From positions 2,523,001 to 2,587,000 of the forward strand of contig NZ_CP036433.1 of the NCBI RefSeq assembly GCF_007751035.1: a stretch of 64,000 nucleotides of DNA. The letters run 5' to 3'. Below the pieces are notes generated by a model. The model did no database searches and was not told the origin of the DNA. It saw only the letters and a list, made by a program, of their open reading frames with translations. Position 1 is the first letter of the stretch. Every line of letters begins with the position of its first letter. This document shows, piece after piece, positions 23,880-33,421 of the stretch. A program made the position numbers and the translations under genes. The stretch is from Lignipirellula cremea. Lineage in GTDB: Bacteria > Planctomycetota > Planctomycetia > Pirellulales > Pirellulaceae.

Positions 23880-24486
23880 CGTTGAGTCTTGCGATTGGCA
23901 GAACTTCTGCCCTGAATCATGTACGCAATTCCTCCGAAGCGACGAAAGCCGTCCTTCGACAACAACACAGGCAGGGGTTGGGAATAATGCTGTACATGTC
24001 AGAGTTTATCGGCCGGGGGCCTTCGCAACTTGAGTATCCAGGTCCGGCGAAGAACTTCCCCCTGCCCTCACGACCTCCGACAAACCCTGGCGGGCAATGC
24101 GGGAAGATTGTCGCTGGCGGGCCTGCATCAGGAAGACGACGTGGAGCGCAAAAGATCATCGGAGGGCTCCGTTCTTCCCCCCTGTTCGAGACCTGGGGGC
24201 CGGGGCGTAACGATATCCTTGAGCCTCGCTGCGGGGGTCAGGCACGCCTGGAGCTTGCCCGCGAACCGCTTCCCAGACGTGGAAGATTCTAAAAGAAAAT
24301 CGTTTTGCGAGAACACGCCCGCAACCCAAATCGACAGCCTGCATCCCAGCAAAGTTCAGTACCGATCAACGCAGGGTCAACCGGCGTCGACGAAAGCAGC
24401 CCTTCGCCTGGCAGGGACGAAAGCGGCGGCAGTGGGTTCCCGCTAAAGCAAGGGCCCAGTTTTTACGGTTTCGCCTGAGGTCAATG
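23880..24486. other. 600-nt region without a supported gene
   Basis: No open frame here has a ribosome site or familiar sequence. The placement of a - strand terminator at its left end raises the chance of a small RNA or a long leader. No conserved RNA fold was recognised. Confidence 0.4.
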
Positions 24487-24533
24487 AAAAACGCCGCCGT
24501 AAAGTGCTTGTAGAGAGCGACTTACGGCGGCGT
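24487..24533 (-). terminator. Intrinsic terminator of tRNA-Ser
   Basis: Stem ACGCCGCCGTAA (24491-24502)/TTACGGCGGCGT (24522-24533) followed by five T residues on the - strand, 12 nt beyond the tRNA gene. Confidence 0.85.
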
Positions 24534-24545
24534 GGTGTGTCAGAG

Positions 24546-24627
24546 CGGAGGGCAAGGGACTCGAACCCTCAACTGGTTGCCCAGCATCTGATTTCGAATC
24601 AGACTCCTAGCCATTCGGATACCCTCC
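24546..24627 (-). tRNA. tRNA-Ser (anticodon CGA)
   Basis: The reverse complement has a 7-bp acceptor stem (GGAGGGT/GCCCTCC), discriminator G, anticodon loop TTCGAAA closed by TCTGA/TCAGA (anticodon CGA), a long variable arm TGCTGGGCAACCAGT and a T-arm GGTTCGAGTCC. The long variable arm fits a class II tRNA. The 3' CCA is not encoded. Confidence 0.88.
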
Positions 24628-24720
24628 TGACGTGTTCCATTTTACCTCGAAGTGGGCGGCAAGGGCAAGCCCGTCCTGGCGAGATCTGAACGGCAGTTAC
24701 GGCCCTCGGGGGGCCGCTGG

Positions 24721-25761
24721 TCAGGGGGTGATCCGGCCGTTGTTCAGGCAATCGACCAGTTGCCGTAAACGCCCCAGGTCCCGGCGGTTGAAGGTGAAGA
24801 CCAGCCGGGTCAGGTGAGCCAGGTCGGGTTCGTCGCTTTCGTGCTTCAGCGGGCCGCGCTGGTCGAAGCAGCCTTCGGTCAGGATGTCGGCGAAATGCTC
24901 GTTCACAGCCGCCAGCAACTCGGCGGAAAGCGGCTGGTTCAGGCGGAACACCAGCCGGTCCCGCACATACCGCATGCTGTGGTACACGCTGTAGAAATGC
25001 AGGCACTCGTTGACCGCCTCTTCGCAACTTTCGGTCACTTTGTACAGCGACAGGTCCTCCGGCGAGATCATGCCGCCCTGCAGCATGTGCTCCTGGATAA
25101 AGCTGTCGAGGGCTTTCCAGTACCCGCCGCCGGGGGCGTCCAGCAGCACGACCGGCGCCACGTTCCGCTTGCCGGTCTGCAGCAGGGTGAGGACTTCGAG
25201 CGCTTCGTCCAGCGTGCCAAAGCCGCCGGGCAGGCAAACCAGGGCGTCGCACTCTTTGACGAACATCAGTTTGCGCGTGAAGAAGTACTTCATGTGAACC
25301 AGCTTGTGGTCGCCTTCGATGACCGTGTTCGAGGACTGCTCGAACGGGAGCATGATGTTCAGCCCCATGGAGTTTTCCCGTCCGGCGCCAACGTGGCCGG
25401 CCTCCATAATGCCGGCGGCGGCGCCGGTCAGCACGAACCAATCGTGGGCCGCCATCGCTTCGCCAAAATCGGCCGCCTGCTGGTAGGCCGGAGCCTCCGG
25501 AGGGGTCCGGGCGGAACCAAATACGGTGACCTTGCGACGTTCGCGATACTGGGCGAACACCTTGAAGGCGTATCGCAGTTCGCGCAGGGTGCGGCTGAGG
25601 ATTTTCATATCGCCGCGACTGGCGTCATCGGCGACCAGCTTCTCGATCGTTTCCTGCATCTGCGCCACGATATCGTCGGTGCGGCCCACCTGCCGGGCAT
25701 GGTCGGCGCCGGCTGCTTCATCGGAGGGTTCGCCAAACGGTTTTTCAGGAGAATCCGACAT
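24721..25761 (-). CDS. LOG-family protein (lysine decarboxylase-like fold)
   Basis: 346 residues. The core (about 75-260) is the Rossmann-like LOG fold with VTVFGSART, TGAAAGIMEAGHVGAG and the signature PGGFGTLDE (178-186), which coordinates nucleotide ribose-phosphate. Family members hydrolyse nucleoside 5'-monophosphates (cytokinin-type or PpnN-type). The annotation 'lysine decarboxylase' is historical and not the expected activity. Extra N-terminal (~70) and C-terminal (~90) extensions distinguish it from short LOG proteins and are closer in size to PpnN-like ones. The N-terminal extension is polar and Glu/Asp-rich. It is followed by tRNA-Ser on the same strand, and MFS is encoded upstream. 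Confidence 0.85.
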   Translation of the reverse strand: MSDSPEKPFGEPSDEAAGADHARQVGRTDDIVAQMQETIEKLVADDASRGDMKILSRTLRELRYAFKVFAQYRERRKVTVFGSARTPPEAPAYQQAADFGEAMAAHDWFVLTGAAAGIMEAGHVGAGRENSMGLNIMLPFEQSSNTVIEGDHKLVHMKYFFTRKLMFVKECDALVCLPGGFGTLDEALEVLTLLQTGKRNVAPVVLLDAPGGGYWKALDSFIQEHMLQGGMISPEDLSLYKVTESCEEAVNECLHFYSVYHSMRYVRDRLVFRLNQPLSAELLAAVNEHFADILTEGCFDQRGPLKHESDEPDLAHLTRLVFTFNRRDLGRLRQLVDCLNNGRITP

Positions 25762-25881
25762 CGTTCCACTTCCTTGCCTGGAGGAGTTTTTTGGAGTTCT
25801 TTCTTGTTCGTTCTTTGTATTTTACCATCGCACGGCCAACGGGTGGTTAATCGTGCGCTCGCGGGACGACCTGCTTGCCGC

Positions 25882-27234
25882 TCAGGGGGATGGTTGTTCT
25901 TTGATCCCCAGCAGCCAGACTGCTCCGCTGGCCCGGAGTACGGCGCCGGCCAGGAAGAGCAGGCCAAACCGGTCCAGTGTCAGACCGGCCGCAGCCAGCG
26001 TGAAAGTGCGATCCTGCAGCCGGTCAAACAGCACGCCGCCTGACAGCGTGCCAATGCCGTACATCAAACCGGAAACTGCAAAATACCCGGCGATCCAGAG
26101 CGCCCGATTCCGGGCCGGGGCTAGCTTCAGCAGCAGGCTGGGCAGGCCGATATTCAGCCCCACATATGCAATCCAGACCAGCCAGGCGCCGGCGATCCAC
26201 CACGGCTGCTCGGGCGTGGCCAGCAGATAAAAGCACGGGCCCAGCGCCACGATCAATTGCGAAACGATCAGCAGCCCGCGGTGCCCGTGGCGATCAATCC
26301 AGCGGCCGACCGCCGGGGCCAGGGCCATTTGTCCGACGCGCATGCAGGTGGTGAATGCGATGATCCAGAACAGCGAGAACAGCAGCACCCGTTTCGGATA
26401 GATCGACTGGGCCGACTGCGTGACGCCATTGACCAGGGCGAACCAGGCCGAGTAGGCCAGCAGCCAGAACAACGAGGAGCGAACGCCAGCGGGCGAGACG
26501 TTCGTCGTGGTTCCTGCGGCCAGCGATCCGGCGGACGATGACGGCTGCTTGTCCTTCAATATGGGCGATGTGGCCCCTTCCAGGGCGGGCGCCTTCAGCA
26601 GGGGAAGCAGCGCCAGGAGCATCACGCCGACTCCCGCCCCGGCCGGCAGGGCGAACGCCAGCCAGCCGAATTCGGTCTCCCAGGACGCGGCGTCGATACC
26701 GGTCCAGTGCGGCGAGAACTTCCAGGCGGCGGCGAAGATCCCGCTAGCCAGGGAACCGACAATGCCGCCCGCGGTTAGCAGTTTTTCGCGTCGACCCAGA
26801 AACTGGCCGCGGCGATCGCCTGGCGCCATATCGCCCAGCCAGGACCAAAGCGCGACGACGGCCATGTATTCAAACAGGTGATACAGCGACCACAAGCCGA
26901 TCAGGACCGCCAGACTCCCCCGCGGCGGCAGAAAGCCGGGCGCCGACAAAAACGGCAGCTGCCACAGCACCAGACTGCTCAGCAGGAAGCAGGCCAGGCA
27001 GAACGATTTGCGATTCTGCAGGCGGGCCAGGAAGGCGGGCGTCGCCAGTCGCAGCACGCCCACCACTTTAGGAGCGGCCAGGATCAGCGAGATGGCGATC
27101 CCTTTGGCGCCATATTCAAGCGCCAGATAAACAACCAGCGTGGTGCTGACAAGCCCGTCGCCCATCGCCCAGAGCAACCCATTCCAGCAGGCCAGTCGCT
27201 GGGCCTGGTTCTGTTCGGTCGTCGCGGGTTTCAT
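25882..27234 (-). CDS. Major facilitator superfamily permease
   Basis: 450 residues with about 12 hydrophobic helices and a long polar central loop (about residues 215-250, PALEGATSPILKDKQPSSS) separating two six-helix halves. The first half shows GLLWAMGDGLVSTTLVVYLAL and WLGDMAPGDRRGQFLGRREK, an MFS loop 2-3-like basic motif. The second half has AVGRWIDRHGHRGLLIVS. The family moves small solutes by proton coupling, but no substrate-specific motif is recognisable. It lies 120 nt upstream of the LOG gene, possibly co-transcribed. Confidence 0.8.
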   Translation of the reverse strand: MKPATTEQNQAQRLACWNGLLWAMGDGLVSTTLVVYLALEYGAKGIAISLILAAPKVVGVLRLATPAFLARLQNRKSFCLACFLLSSLVLWQLPFLSAPGFLPPRGSLAVLIGLWSLYHLFEYMAVVALWSWLGDMAPGDRRGQFLGRREKLLTAGGIVGSLASGIFAAAWKFSPHWTGIDAASWETEFGWLAFALPAGAGVGVMLLALLPLLKAPALEGATSPILKDKQPSSSAGSLAAGTTTNVSPAGVRSSLFWLLAYSAWFALVNGVTQSAQSIYPKRVLLFSLFWIIAFTTCMRVGQMALAPAVGRWIDRHGHRGLLIVSQLIVALGPCFYLLATPEQPWWIAGAWLVWIAYVGLNIGLPSLLLKLAPARNRALWIAGYFAVSGLMYGIGTLSGGVLFDRLQDRTFTLAAAGLTLDRFGLLFLAGAVLRASGAVWLLGIKEQPSP

Positions 27235-27383
27235 CGCGGAACCGACCGGAGGCAGTGGGATCGGCGAGCCGGCTCAGGCCAATTCAAAGGGAACAAAGGC
27301 AGCGGCTTCCAAAGCAGGCAGTCTGGCGACAGGGGGCGAAACAGCAACGGAGAATAGTACGGGGCAGCAGTACGGGCGAACCG

Positions 27384-28166
27384 TTACAGGGCTTTCCCCT
27401 TCAGGGCGTACACGCACCAGGTGTTGCCGTCGTCGCCCTGGTACAGACTCAATTTTAACACGCCTTCGACGGTGATGGGCTTGACCGTATAGTCGATGCC
27501 GCGATCGAGAGTTACCAGAATGTGATGGCAGGCTACGACTTCCCTGACGCCAAAACGGCCATCGAAGTGCCGCACCATGACAAACTGTTTGATATCGCGC
27601 GAGGTATAGGTCGAGCCGCCGTGGATGAAGCCGATGATGCGAATTTTCTGATCCAGTAGCTCCCGCACGCGGTCGGTCATCATCGTTTTTTCGTCGTACA
27701 CGGACGCCGGCGGCATCTTGAGTTCGAGGTCCTGGAAGGTTACCTCGAAGACGCCGTTGGCATCGGCTTGGAGCGGCGGCAGATCGGTCCGTGGTTTGGT
27801 GAACTGTTCCTGGAAGCGGCCCGGAGCCGGTTCTGCGGGCAAGGCTCGGTCCCGAGCTTTGTCGTCATCCGCCTGGGCGACCTGGTCTGTTTCGTCGAGT
27901 TGCTCGTTGTCCGCGAGCTTGTCGTCATTGGCCAGTTCCGAGGCGGGGCTTGTCTCCAGGCTGCTTGCGGGATCGCCAGTCGTTTTCACATCGCTGGGCG
28001 GCGCGGCTTGTTCGCTGAGCTGGGACGTGTTCGCTGGGGCCGGGGAACTCGCGCCAGGCAGGACGAGGAAGTCGCCATTGTTCGTTGCAGGGGTCGTGGG
28101 GCTGCAGCCGCTCGTGAGCAACGTGCAAAGGGCGGCGGCGATCGCCAGAGTCTGGAAACGAATCAT
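27384..28166 (-). CDS. Lipoprotein with DUF3299-like C-terminal domain, copy 1 of a tandem pair
   Basis: 260 residues from the ATG at 28166, chosen because it begins a lipoprotein signal (MIRFQTLAIAAALCTLLTSG, then Cys21). A Ser/Ala/Asp-rich linker (about 25-130) leads to a folded domain of about 130 residues: DLPPLQADANGVFEVTFQDL, RIIGFIHGGSTYTSRDIKQF, VTLDRGIDYTVKPITVEG, and the end GNTWCVYALKGKAL. The domain resembles the small beta-barrel DUF3299-type units of envelope proteins. It is a tandem paralogue of the next gene upstream. Function is unknown. Confidence 0.7.
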   Translation of the reverse strand: MIRFQTLAIAAALCTLLTSGCSPTTPATNNGDFLVLPGASSPAPANTSQLSEQAAPPSDVKTTGDPASSLETSPASELANDDKLADNEQLDETDQVAQADDDKARDRALPAEPAPGRFQEQFTKPRTDLPPLQADANGVFEVTFQDLELKMPPASVYDEKTMMTDRVRELLDQKIRIIGFIHGGSTYTSRDIKQFVMVRHFDGRFGVREVVACHHILVTLDRGIDYTVKPITVEGVLKLSLYQGDDGNTWCVYALKGKAL

Positions 28167-28317
28167 GCTTGCTGCCGTCCTGATTTCCTGCTGGGGGAGC
28201 ATCGTGCGGACCCGTCCCTCGCTACCGACGCGGCAGGGCCTCTTCGACCAGATCGCACTCCCGTTTGAAAATGCCGCCTTGGAGTCGGCGGCAGAGCAAA
28301 GCAGCACAGGCGAAGCG

Positions 28318-29211
28318 TTACAGCGCTTTCCCCTTCAATGCGTACACGCACCAGGTGTTGCCGTCGGGACCCGTATACAGGTTCAACTTCAGCACGCCTT
28401 CGACGGTGACGGGTTTGGAGGTGAAGTCGATGCCGCGGTCCAGCGTCACCAGAATGGCATGGCAGGCGACGCCTTCTTTACCGCCAAAGGGGCATTCGAC
28501 TTGTCGCACCATGACAAACTGCTTGATATCCCGCGAGGTATAGGTCGATCCGCCATGGATGAAGCCGATGACCCGAATTTTCTGATCCAGCAGTCCCCGC
28601 ACGCGATCGGTCATCATCGTTTTTTCGTCGTACACCGTGGCCGCCGGCATATCAAGCTCAAGGTCCTGGAAGGTCACCTCGAACACGCCGTTGGAGTCGG
28701 CCTGCAGCGGCGGCAGATCGGTCCGCGGTTTGGTCGCCTGTTCCTTGAAGCGGCCCGGCGGCGAATCGTCAGCCAGGGTGCGGTCCTGAGCCTTGTCGTC
28801 GGTAGCACTGTCGTCGGATGCACTTTCGTTGGATGCCTCGTCGTCTGTCGCGTTATCGTCGGCTGCCAGGGCGACGGCGTTCGGATCTGCCGGCTGTTTC
28901 TCGGGGGAATCGTCACCGGGCTGCGGGTCCGCTGCTTCCTTCACCAGTTCGGTGTCGACCGGCTCGGGAGCGGGTGGCTCGGCGACAGGGGCCGGCGATT
29001 CCAGATTGCCGGTCGAATCGACGCTGGCGGTCGTTTCCCGTTCGGCCGAGGCATCGACAGGGGATGCGGCGAGGTGGTCGTCTTTTGCGGCCTGGGCCGG
29101 AGTTGCCCCCGATGTGGCGGCATGGTCGCTGGAAGTGGAAGGGTTACAACCGCTCACCAGCAACGCGCACAAGGCGAGGCCGGCGATCGACAAGTTCGAG
29201 AATCGAATCAT
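28318..29211 (-). CDS. Lipoprotein with DUF3299-like C-terminal domain, copy 2
   Basis: 297 residues from the ATG at 29211, with lipobox LVSGC. It has the same layout as its neighbour: signal, longer acidic low-complexity linker (for example TDDEASNESASDDSATDD), then a C-terminal domain that is nearly the same in sequence (EKTMMTDRVRGLLDQKIRVI, GFIHGGSTYTSRDIKQFVMV, YALKGKAL). The linkers have diverged strongly while the domain has not, so selection acts on the domain. Cysteines shared between copies (VACH and TWCVYA) may bind metal or form a disulfide. Confidence 0.7.
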   Translation of the reverse strand: MIRFSNLSIAGLALCALLVSGCNPSTSSDHAATSGATPAQAAKDDHLAASPVDASAERETTASVDSTGNLESPAPVAEPPAPEPVDTELVKEAADPQPGDDSPEKQPADPNAVALAADDNATDDEASNESASDDSATDDKAQDRTLADDSPPGRFKEQATKPRTDLPPLQADSNGVFEVTFQDLELDMPAATVYDEKTMMTDRVRGLLDQKIRVIGFIHGGSTYTSRDIKQFVMVRQVECPFGGKEGVACHAILVTLDRGIDFTSKPVTVEGVLKLNLYTGPDGNTWCVYALKGKAL

Positions 29212-29365
29212 TCGTTCTGCCTTCCTGAATTCCTGCTCGGGGAGCATTATGCGGGAGCGTCATTCCCTGCGACGCACCGGCGGGCTGGCCTGGGATCGCC
29301 AGGACAGGTTCTGGCGACGGTTGGCGATTCTCCTGGCAAGCGTACTCCCGGGATCGTGGCCGTTC

Positions 29366-30073
29366 CTATTTGACCAGATCGCAATCCAGCTTGAAACAAC
29401 CGCCTTCCAGTCCACCGGCGGCTTTCTTGGTCTGGGGGGTCACGTGGAAAACGCCTGCCAGCTTTCGTCGGCGCGTGCTGTACTGGATTGCCTGGTCGTT
29501 CTCGATAGTGACTTCGATCATATCCGTCAAGTCAGGCTGTCCGCCAAAGCAGCAGGTTCCCATGTCGGGGACGAGGACAAACTTCTTGACGCGGCCCTGT
29601 CCGCTGACGCCGGGGTGAACGTAACCCGCGATAAAGACATTCGTTCCATTGAGTCCCACTGCCTCGCTGGAAACGGGCAAACCGCGCGAGGTATCTTCCG
29701 GGCCAGGTTTCAGCAGGCTAAAGGAAACGCGCTGGTAGCCTTCGGGCACTTCGGTGTAGTAAATCACGGTATGCGTGATACCGCTGGCGAGGAACAATCC
29801 TGCGGATAGCAGCACCCCCGCCCAGGCCAACGGGGCGCCTGTCAGCTCTTCCCGATGGGCGCGGATGCTCATCAGGGAGGCCACCCCCAGCACCAGCCCG
29901 ATGACGGGCACAAACAGTAACTGCGGGCTCAGCAGGGCGGCCGTCGACAGCAGACCGACAATCAGCGCGACCAACGCGGGCTTGCTGAGAGTGCGGTAAG
30001 GCTGGACGTACTCTTCCTCGCTGTTGTAGGAATAGTAGTTTTCGTTTTCAGGTTCGGTCGTTTGCGTATCCAT
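29366..30073 (-). CDS. Membrane protein with C-terminal DUF3299-like domain
   Basis: 235 residues from the ATG at 30073 (GGAG upstream). An alternative ATG at 30118 overlaps the stop of the upstream gene as TGATG and would add 15 residues by translational coupling. Residues about 25-110 form three hydrophobic segments of a DUF4190-like small membrane domain (LVALIVGLLSTAALLSPQLL, VIGLVLGVASLMSIRAHREE, WAGVLLSAGLFLASGI). The periplasmic remainder contains VFIAGYVHPGVSGQGRVKKF, VLVPDMGTCCFGGQPD and RKLAGVFHVTP, comparable to the domain of the two downstream lipoproteins. The CCFGG site is a candidate metal ligand. It likely works with its neighbours in the envelope. Confidence 0.65.
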   Translation of the reverse strand: MDTQTTEPENENYYSYNSEEEYVQPYRTLSKPALVALIVGLLSTAALLSPQLLFVPVIGLVLGVASLMSIRAHREELTGAPLAWAGVLLSAGLFLASGITHTVIYYTEVPEGYQRVSFSLLKPGPEDTSRGLPVSSEAVGLNGTNVFIAGYVHPGVSGQGRVKKFVLVPDMGTCCFGGQPDLTDMIEVTIENDQAIQYSTRRRKLAGVFHVTPQTKKAAGGLEGGCFKLDCDLVK

Positions 30074-30117
30074 GCCAAGACACTCCGCGGGAGAGGAAGG
30101 GAGAGGACGTTGTCCCA

Positions 30118-31593
30118 TCAAAGGGGCTTGGAATAATGAGGGCTGCGCAGGATCAATCCCATCAGCACAAACAGCCCGACGCCCACGGCGGCAGGAATCC
30201 CCAGCACCCAGGTCAGGCTGGTCTGCTGGGCGACGACCGTCGGCAGGCGTCCGCTGATCGGGGCCCGGTGGGCGATATCCAGGTCGGTCTCCGAGGCCGG
30301 AGTTTGCTCGCCGGGCGAGGCTTCTGCTTCCGCCGTCGGTTCCTTGCTGTTGGACTTCGAGGTGAACTGGGGCGAGATCCGCGGCGCCGTGTCGTTCGCT
30401 TCCGCCACGACCTCTCCTTTTTCTTCAGGACGCTGCCAGCTGGACGAGTCGCCGGGCGATCCAAACGGGAAAAACTGGTTCGCCCGTTTGACAGTATCGG
30501 GATCTAACTTTTCCAATTCTTTCAACCGGGCGGCTGCTACCGGCAACGGACAGGCGCGCAGGTAGTTGATCACAGGCACCTTGATCCAGGTGTTTTCATC
30601 GGCCGTTTTGAACAGCTCGACGACGCGATCGACCACCGACCAGTCTTCCATGCGGGCCAGGTCGGGAATCACCAGGTCAGCCGCCTGGGGACGTTCCAGC
30701 AACCGCCGCAGGGCGCCGGCGATTTTCTCCCGCGGCAGGTAGTCTTCCGTCGCGTGGAACCGCAGGGCCAGGATGGAAGCGAACAGGTCGCCGTACGAGG
30801 CCTCTTTATTGGTGATGAAATGCTCGACCACAAAATCGAGGCCTTTCTCCCCCGTCAAAGTCAGGTAACAGCCGATCATGGCGTCGAGGGCCGACTTTTC
30901 TTTGCGATCCTTCGACAGCATCATTTTTTCCAGCCAGGCCGCGTCGCTTTTCTGGTTGATCACGCTCAGCATGACAAAGTAAAGGCGACGGCGATGCGAC
31001 GGAATCTCGGGCGTTTTGATCCAGCCCACCACCTGTTCATGATTCAGCTGCTCGCGGATGCCGATCAGATCGCTGTACGGGGCCAGGGCGAATTCATCAT
31101 AGGCGTCGCGGGCCAGGACTTCGTCAGGGTGTTCCAGGTACGGATAAAAGTGGGCCATGCGGGCCGGCCCTTCCGTCGGGAGACTATCGAGCGCCAGCAG
31201 GTACTTCTCAATGGCCGGCGTGACCTTCATCGGCGTTGACCAGAGCAGCTTGGGCGGATCGACCCCCGTCACCAGGAAGGTATCGCCGATTTGCCCCTCT
31301 CCAAAGAACAGCAGCGGCAGGACGCGCTCTTTCTGGTCGCCCAAAGGCGGAAGATGCTCGGCCCCTTTGAGAACCTGGTCGATGAGAAACGGTGTTTTCG
31401 CCAGATCTGCGCTGTCGGGATCGTATTTGGGAGGCGCCTCGCGCAGCTTCACCAGCGCGAAAATATCACTGCTCGCCATCTCCTGGGCGAAGGTTTGCGA
31501 CTGGGCCGCGCAAAAGGGGCATGCCCAGGCCGAACCGGCCGAGAACGCCGCACCCAGCAGGATACCAGCCGACAACAATACTCGTAACATCAT
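30118..31593 (-). CDS. Secreted, C-terminally membrane-anchored protein with CPFC motif
   Basis: 491 residues from the ATG at 31593 (GGAG 7 nt upstream). A signal peptide (MMLRVLLSAGILLGAAFSAG) is cut near SAWA and the mature end begins with CPFC, a thioredoxin-like spacing seen at the start of several planctomycete secreted proteins. The middle (about 60-410) is helical and HEAT-like, with regularly spaced Leu/Ala helices. A Glu/Ser-rich linker follows, and residues about 460-485 form one membrane helix (WVLGIPAAVGVGLFVLMGLI). It probably faces the periplasm and is tethered to the membrane. Its stop codon overlaps a possible start of the next gene. Confidence 0.65.
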   Translation of the reverse strand: MMLRVLLSAGILLGAAFSAGSAWACPFCAAQSQTFAQEMASSDIFALVKLREAPPKYDPDSADLAKTPFLIDQVLKGAEHLPPLGDQKERVLPLLFFGEGQIGDTFLVTGVDPPKLLWSTPMKVTPAIEKYLLALDSLPTEGPARMAHFYPYLEHPDEVLARDAYDEFALAPYSDLIGIREQLNHEQVVGWIKTPEIPSHRRRLYFVMLSVINQKSDAAWLEKMMLSKDRKEKSALDAMIGCYLTLTGEKGLDFVVEHFITNKEASYGDLFASILALRFHATEDYLPREKIAGALRRLLERPQAADLVIPDLARMEDWSVVDRVVELFKTADENTWIKVPVINYLRACPLPVAAARLKELEKLDPDTVKRANQFFPFGSPGDSSSWQRPEEKGEVVAEANDTAPRISPQFTSKSNSKEPTAEAEASPGEQTPASETDLDIAHRAPISGRLPTVVAQQTSLTWVLGIPAAVGVGLFVLMGLILRSPHYSKPL

Positions 31594-32179
31594 GCCAGCT
31601 CCAGGTTTGAGCAATTTCGCAGGCGGTCGATTACCGCCCCAGGGAAGGAACCGTTGACCGCAGGGCCAGGGAGGCTGACGCCATCCCCGCAAGGCGACCA
31701 GGGGAGTCGACGCCAGCGGGCGCGACGCCCGTTTAGCCGCGGTAAAAGGCGGTCGGGAGGGACGGTCCGTCCAAAATTTGATCTATCTGCTTTGATTTGC
31801 GTTTCAAGGATTCGCTTCGTCCGACAGGCAGCCAGCGAGTCGCCAAAAACCTCGCATCCGGCCGTCTTGCGGGATTGTAGTCTATTGTGACATAGATTTT
31901 TCGGTATGAAAAGGAACAACTCCCTGTGGTTGGTCAGGAGGCTCACCTTCGGCCCGATTCTCCGATGCAGGGCCGCCAGTTGTAGCGATTTCTTAAAATA
32001 TTCGACCGGCGGGCGGGCCGTCTCCTATTGTTAGCGCACGACACGACCCTGACAAGGTTTACGTCTCGCAGGGTAATTCGGTTCGCGCGGTCCCCGGAAC
32101 CCACCGGGCTGGCGGGGCGGGGTGCGGTCGTCCAGTAGCCGTTGACTTCGATCTGGTCGCTGATATTCTAATTCCCGTG
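31594..32179. other. Divergent intergenic region without a supported gene
   Basis: It lies between the CPFC protein (- strand) and the riboswitch-controlled DUF1559 gene (+ strand), so promoters for both are expected here. None was clear by eye. Confidence 0.45.
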
Positions 32180-32180
32180 A

Positions 32181-32345
32181 TCTGGGTGCCGAGCGATCCG
32201 TTCGCTTGGAGAATAGGGAAAACGGTGAAAATCCGTTGCGGTCCCGCCGCTGTAACCGGTGACAACGCCTCCATAACGCCACTGCGGAAATTCTGCGGGA
32301 AGGCCGAGGCCGCGATCGAACCGGGAGCCAGAAGACCTGCCCAGA
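32181..32345 (+). ncRNA. Cobalamin (B12) riboswitch
   Basis: It carries the hallmark segments in order: GGTGCC (32185-32190), AATAGGGAAAACGGTGAAAA, TCCGTTGCGGTCCCGCCGCT, GTAACCGG, GCCACTG (32278-32284), GGGAAGGCC and GGGAGCCAGAAGACCTGCC. These define the cobalamin aptamer, which lowers expression of the downstream gene when bound. The next gene on this strand is the DUF1559 protein at 32507. Confidence 0.95.
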
Positions 32346-32370
32346 CTTGTTGTCGACTTCTCGCGCGGAC

Positions 32371-32412
32371 GAGCGTCTTCAAAGCCTGGTGCTTCTGGCG
32401 GACGCTCCCTTT
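32371..32412 (+). promoter_or_regulatory. Possible expression platform of the B12 riboswitch
   Basis: GAGCGTC (32371-32377) pairs with GACGCTC (32401-32407), followed by CCTTTG. This could act as a terminator or pair with the aptamer loop. The T-run is weak. Confidence 0.4.
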
Positions 32413-32506
32413 GTAGTCCCTGCCAAACTTTGCTTAGAAACACTGCTTTGAAACACGCCTCCTCGCGGAAGTCGCTGCGTACTTCCCCAACCACGAGGAT
32501 GGTGTC

Positions 32507-33421
32507 ATGGTTTCTCACGTTGTTGATTTCTCTCCGCTGCGCAGTCCGCGCTCCCGCCCCCGGGGTTTTACCCTGGTCGAGCTGCTGGTGGTGATCGCCA
32601 TCATTGGCGTACTGGTCGCCCTGTTGCTGCCGGCGGTGCAGTATGCCCGGGCCGCCGCCCGGAACGCCCAATGCCGGAATCGCCTGAAGCAGTTGACGCT
32701 GGCCCTGCATAACTACGCTGACAGCAATCGGACCTTCGCGCCGTACGTCGTCGAAGACTCTACCCGGATGAACTATCTGATGACGTACTCCGGCGGTCAG
32801 GGGAAAGCCCAGCATTGGTTTGGGCTGGTCAACTACGACCTGCCGGCCGCCCAGCAGTTGGACTACACCACCGGTCCGCTGGCTCCGTACATGGAAACGA
32901 ATCACACCTCGTTCCAGTGCCCCGACTTTGGACATCGGCAGATGGAAACAGTCCGTTTTGGCAAAGTGGCCTCAGGCTATGGCTATAACGGGCACTACCT
33001 GTCGCGCGCATCGGGGGTGGATTACCCGCCGCCTTCCTACGCAGCGACCCCCACTGCGAAGCCGCTGGTCCGCAGTTTCGGCGATTTTGTACAAACCAAG
33101 CTGACGATCGCCTTTGCCGACAGCGCCCAGGTGGAGATGGTGACATTCTCGCCACCCTCGTTCAACTTCCGCGAGAACTGGCTGCTGGAGCCGCCCAGCA
33201 ATAACTTCCCCACGATCCATTTCCGCCATGCGGATACGACAAATGTCTCCTTTCTGGACGGCCATGTGGAATCGCGGCCGCGCGAGTTTTACATCGACCC
33301 GGCCGGGTATGTCTCGGCCGAACAGAAAGCCCTGATGGAAGAACATCGCCTGGGCAATCTCAGCAACGGCGGCGGGCTGGACGATCCGCTGCGGCGGGAC
33401 GCCCTGTTCGACGACGAATAA
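32507..33421 (+). CDS. DUF1559 pseudopilin-like secreted protein under a B12 riboswitch
   Basis: 304 residues; GAGGA lies about 10 nt before the ATG. The N-terminus is a type IV pilin-type signal with prepilin cleavage ([20 protein letters not shown], cut before Phe). The DUF1559 body follows ([35 protein letters not shown]) and ends with the family's typical [20 protein letters not shown] motif. The N-terminal segment before the signal (about 20 residues, Arg/Pro-rich) is unusually long. Planctomycetes carry many such genes; their role, proposed as surface pseudopilins, is poorly known. The riboswitch upstream links this copy to cobalamin supply. Confidence 0.9.
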   Translation: MVSHVVDFSPLRSPRSRPRGFTLVELLVVIAIIGVLVALLLPAVQYARAAARNAQCRNRLKQLTLALHNYADSNRTFAPYVVEDSTRMNYLMTYSGGQGKAQHWFGLVNYDLPAAQQLDYTTGPLAPYMETNHTSFQCPDFGHRQMETVRFGKVASGYGYNGHYLSRASGVDYPPPSYAATPTAKPLVRSFGDFVQTKLTIAFADSAQVEMVTFSPPSFNFRENWLLEPPSNNFPTIHFRHADTTNVSFLDGHVESRPREFYIDPAGYVSAEQKALMEEHRLGNLSNGGGLDDPLRRDALFDDE

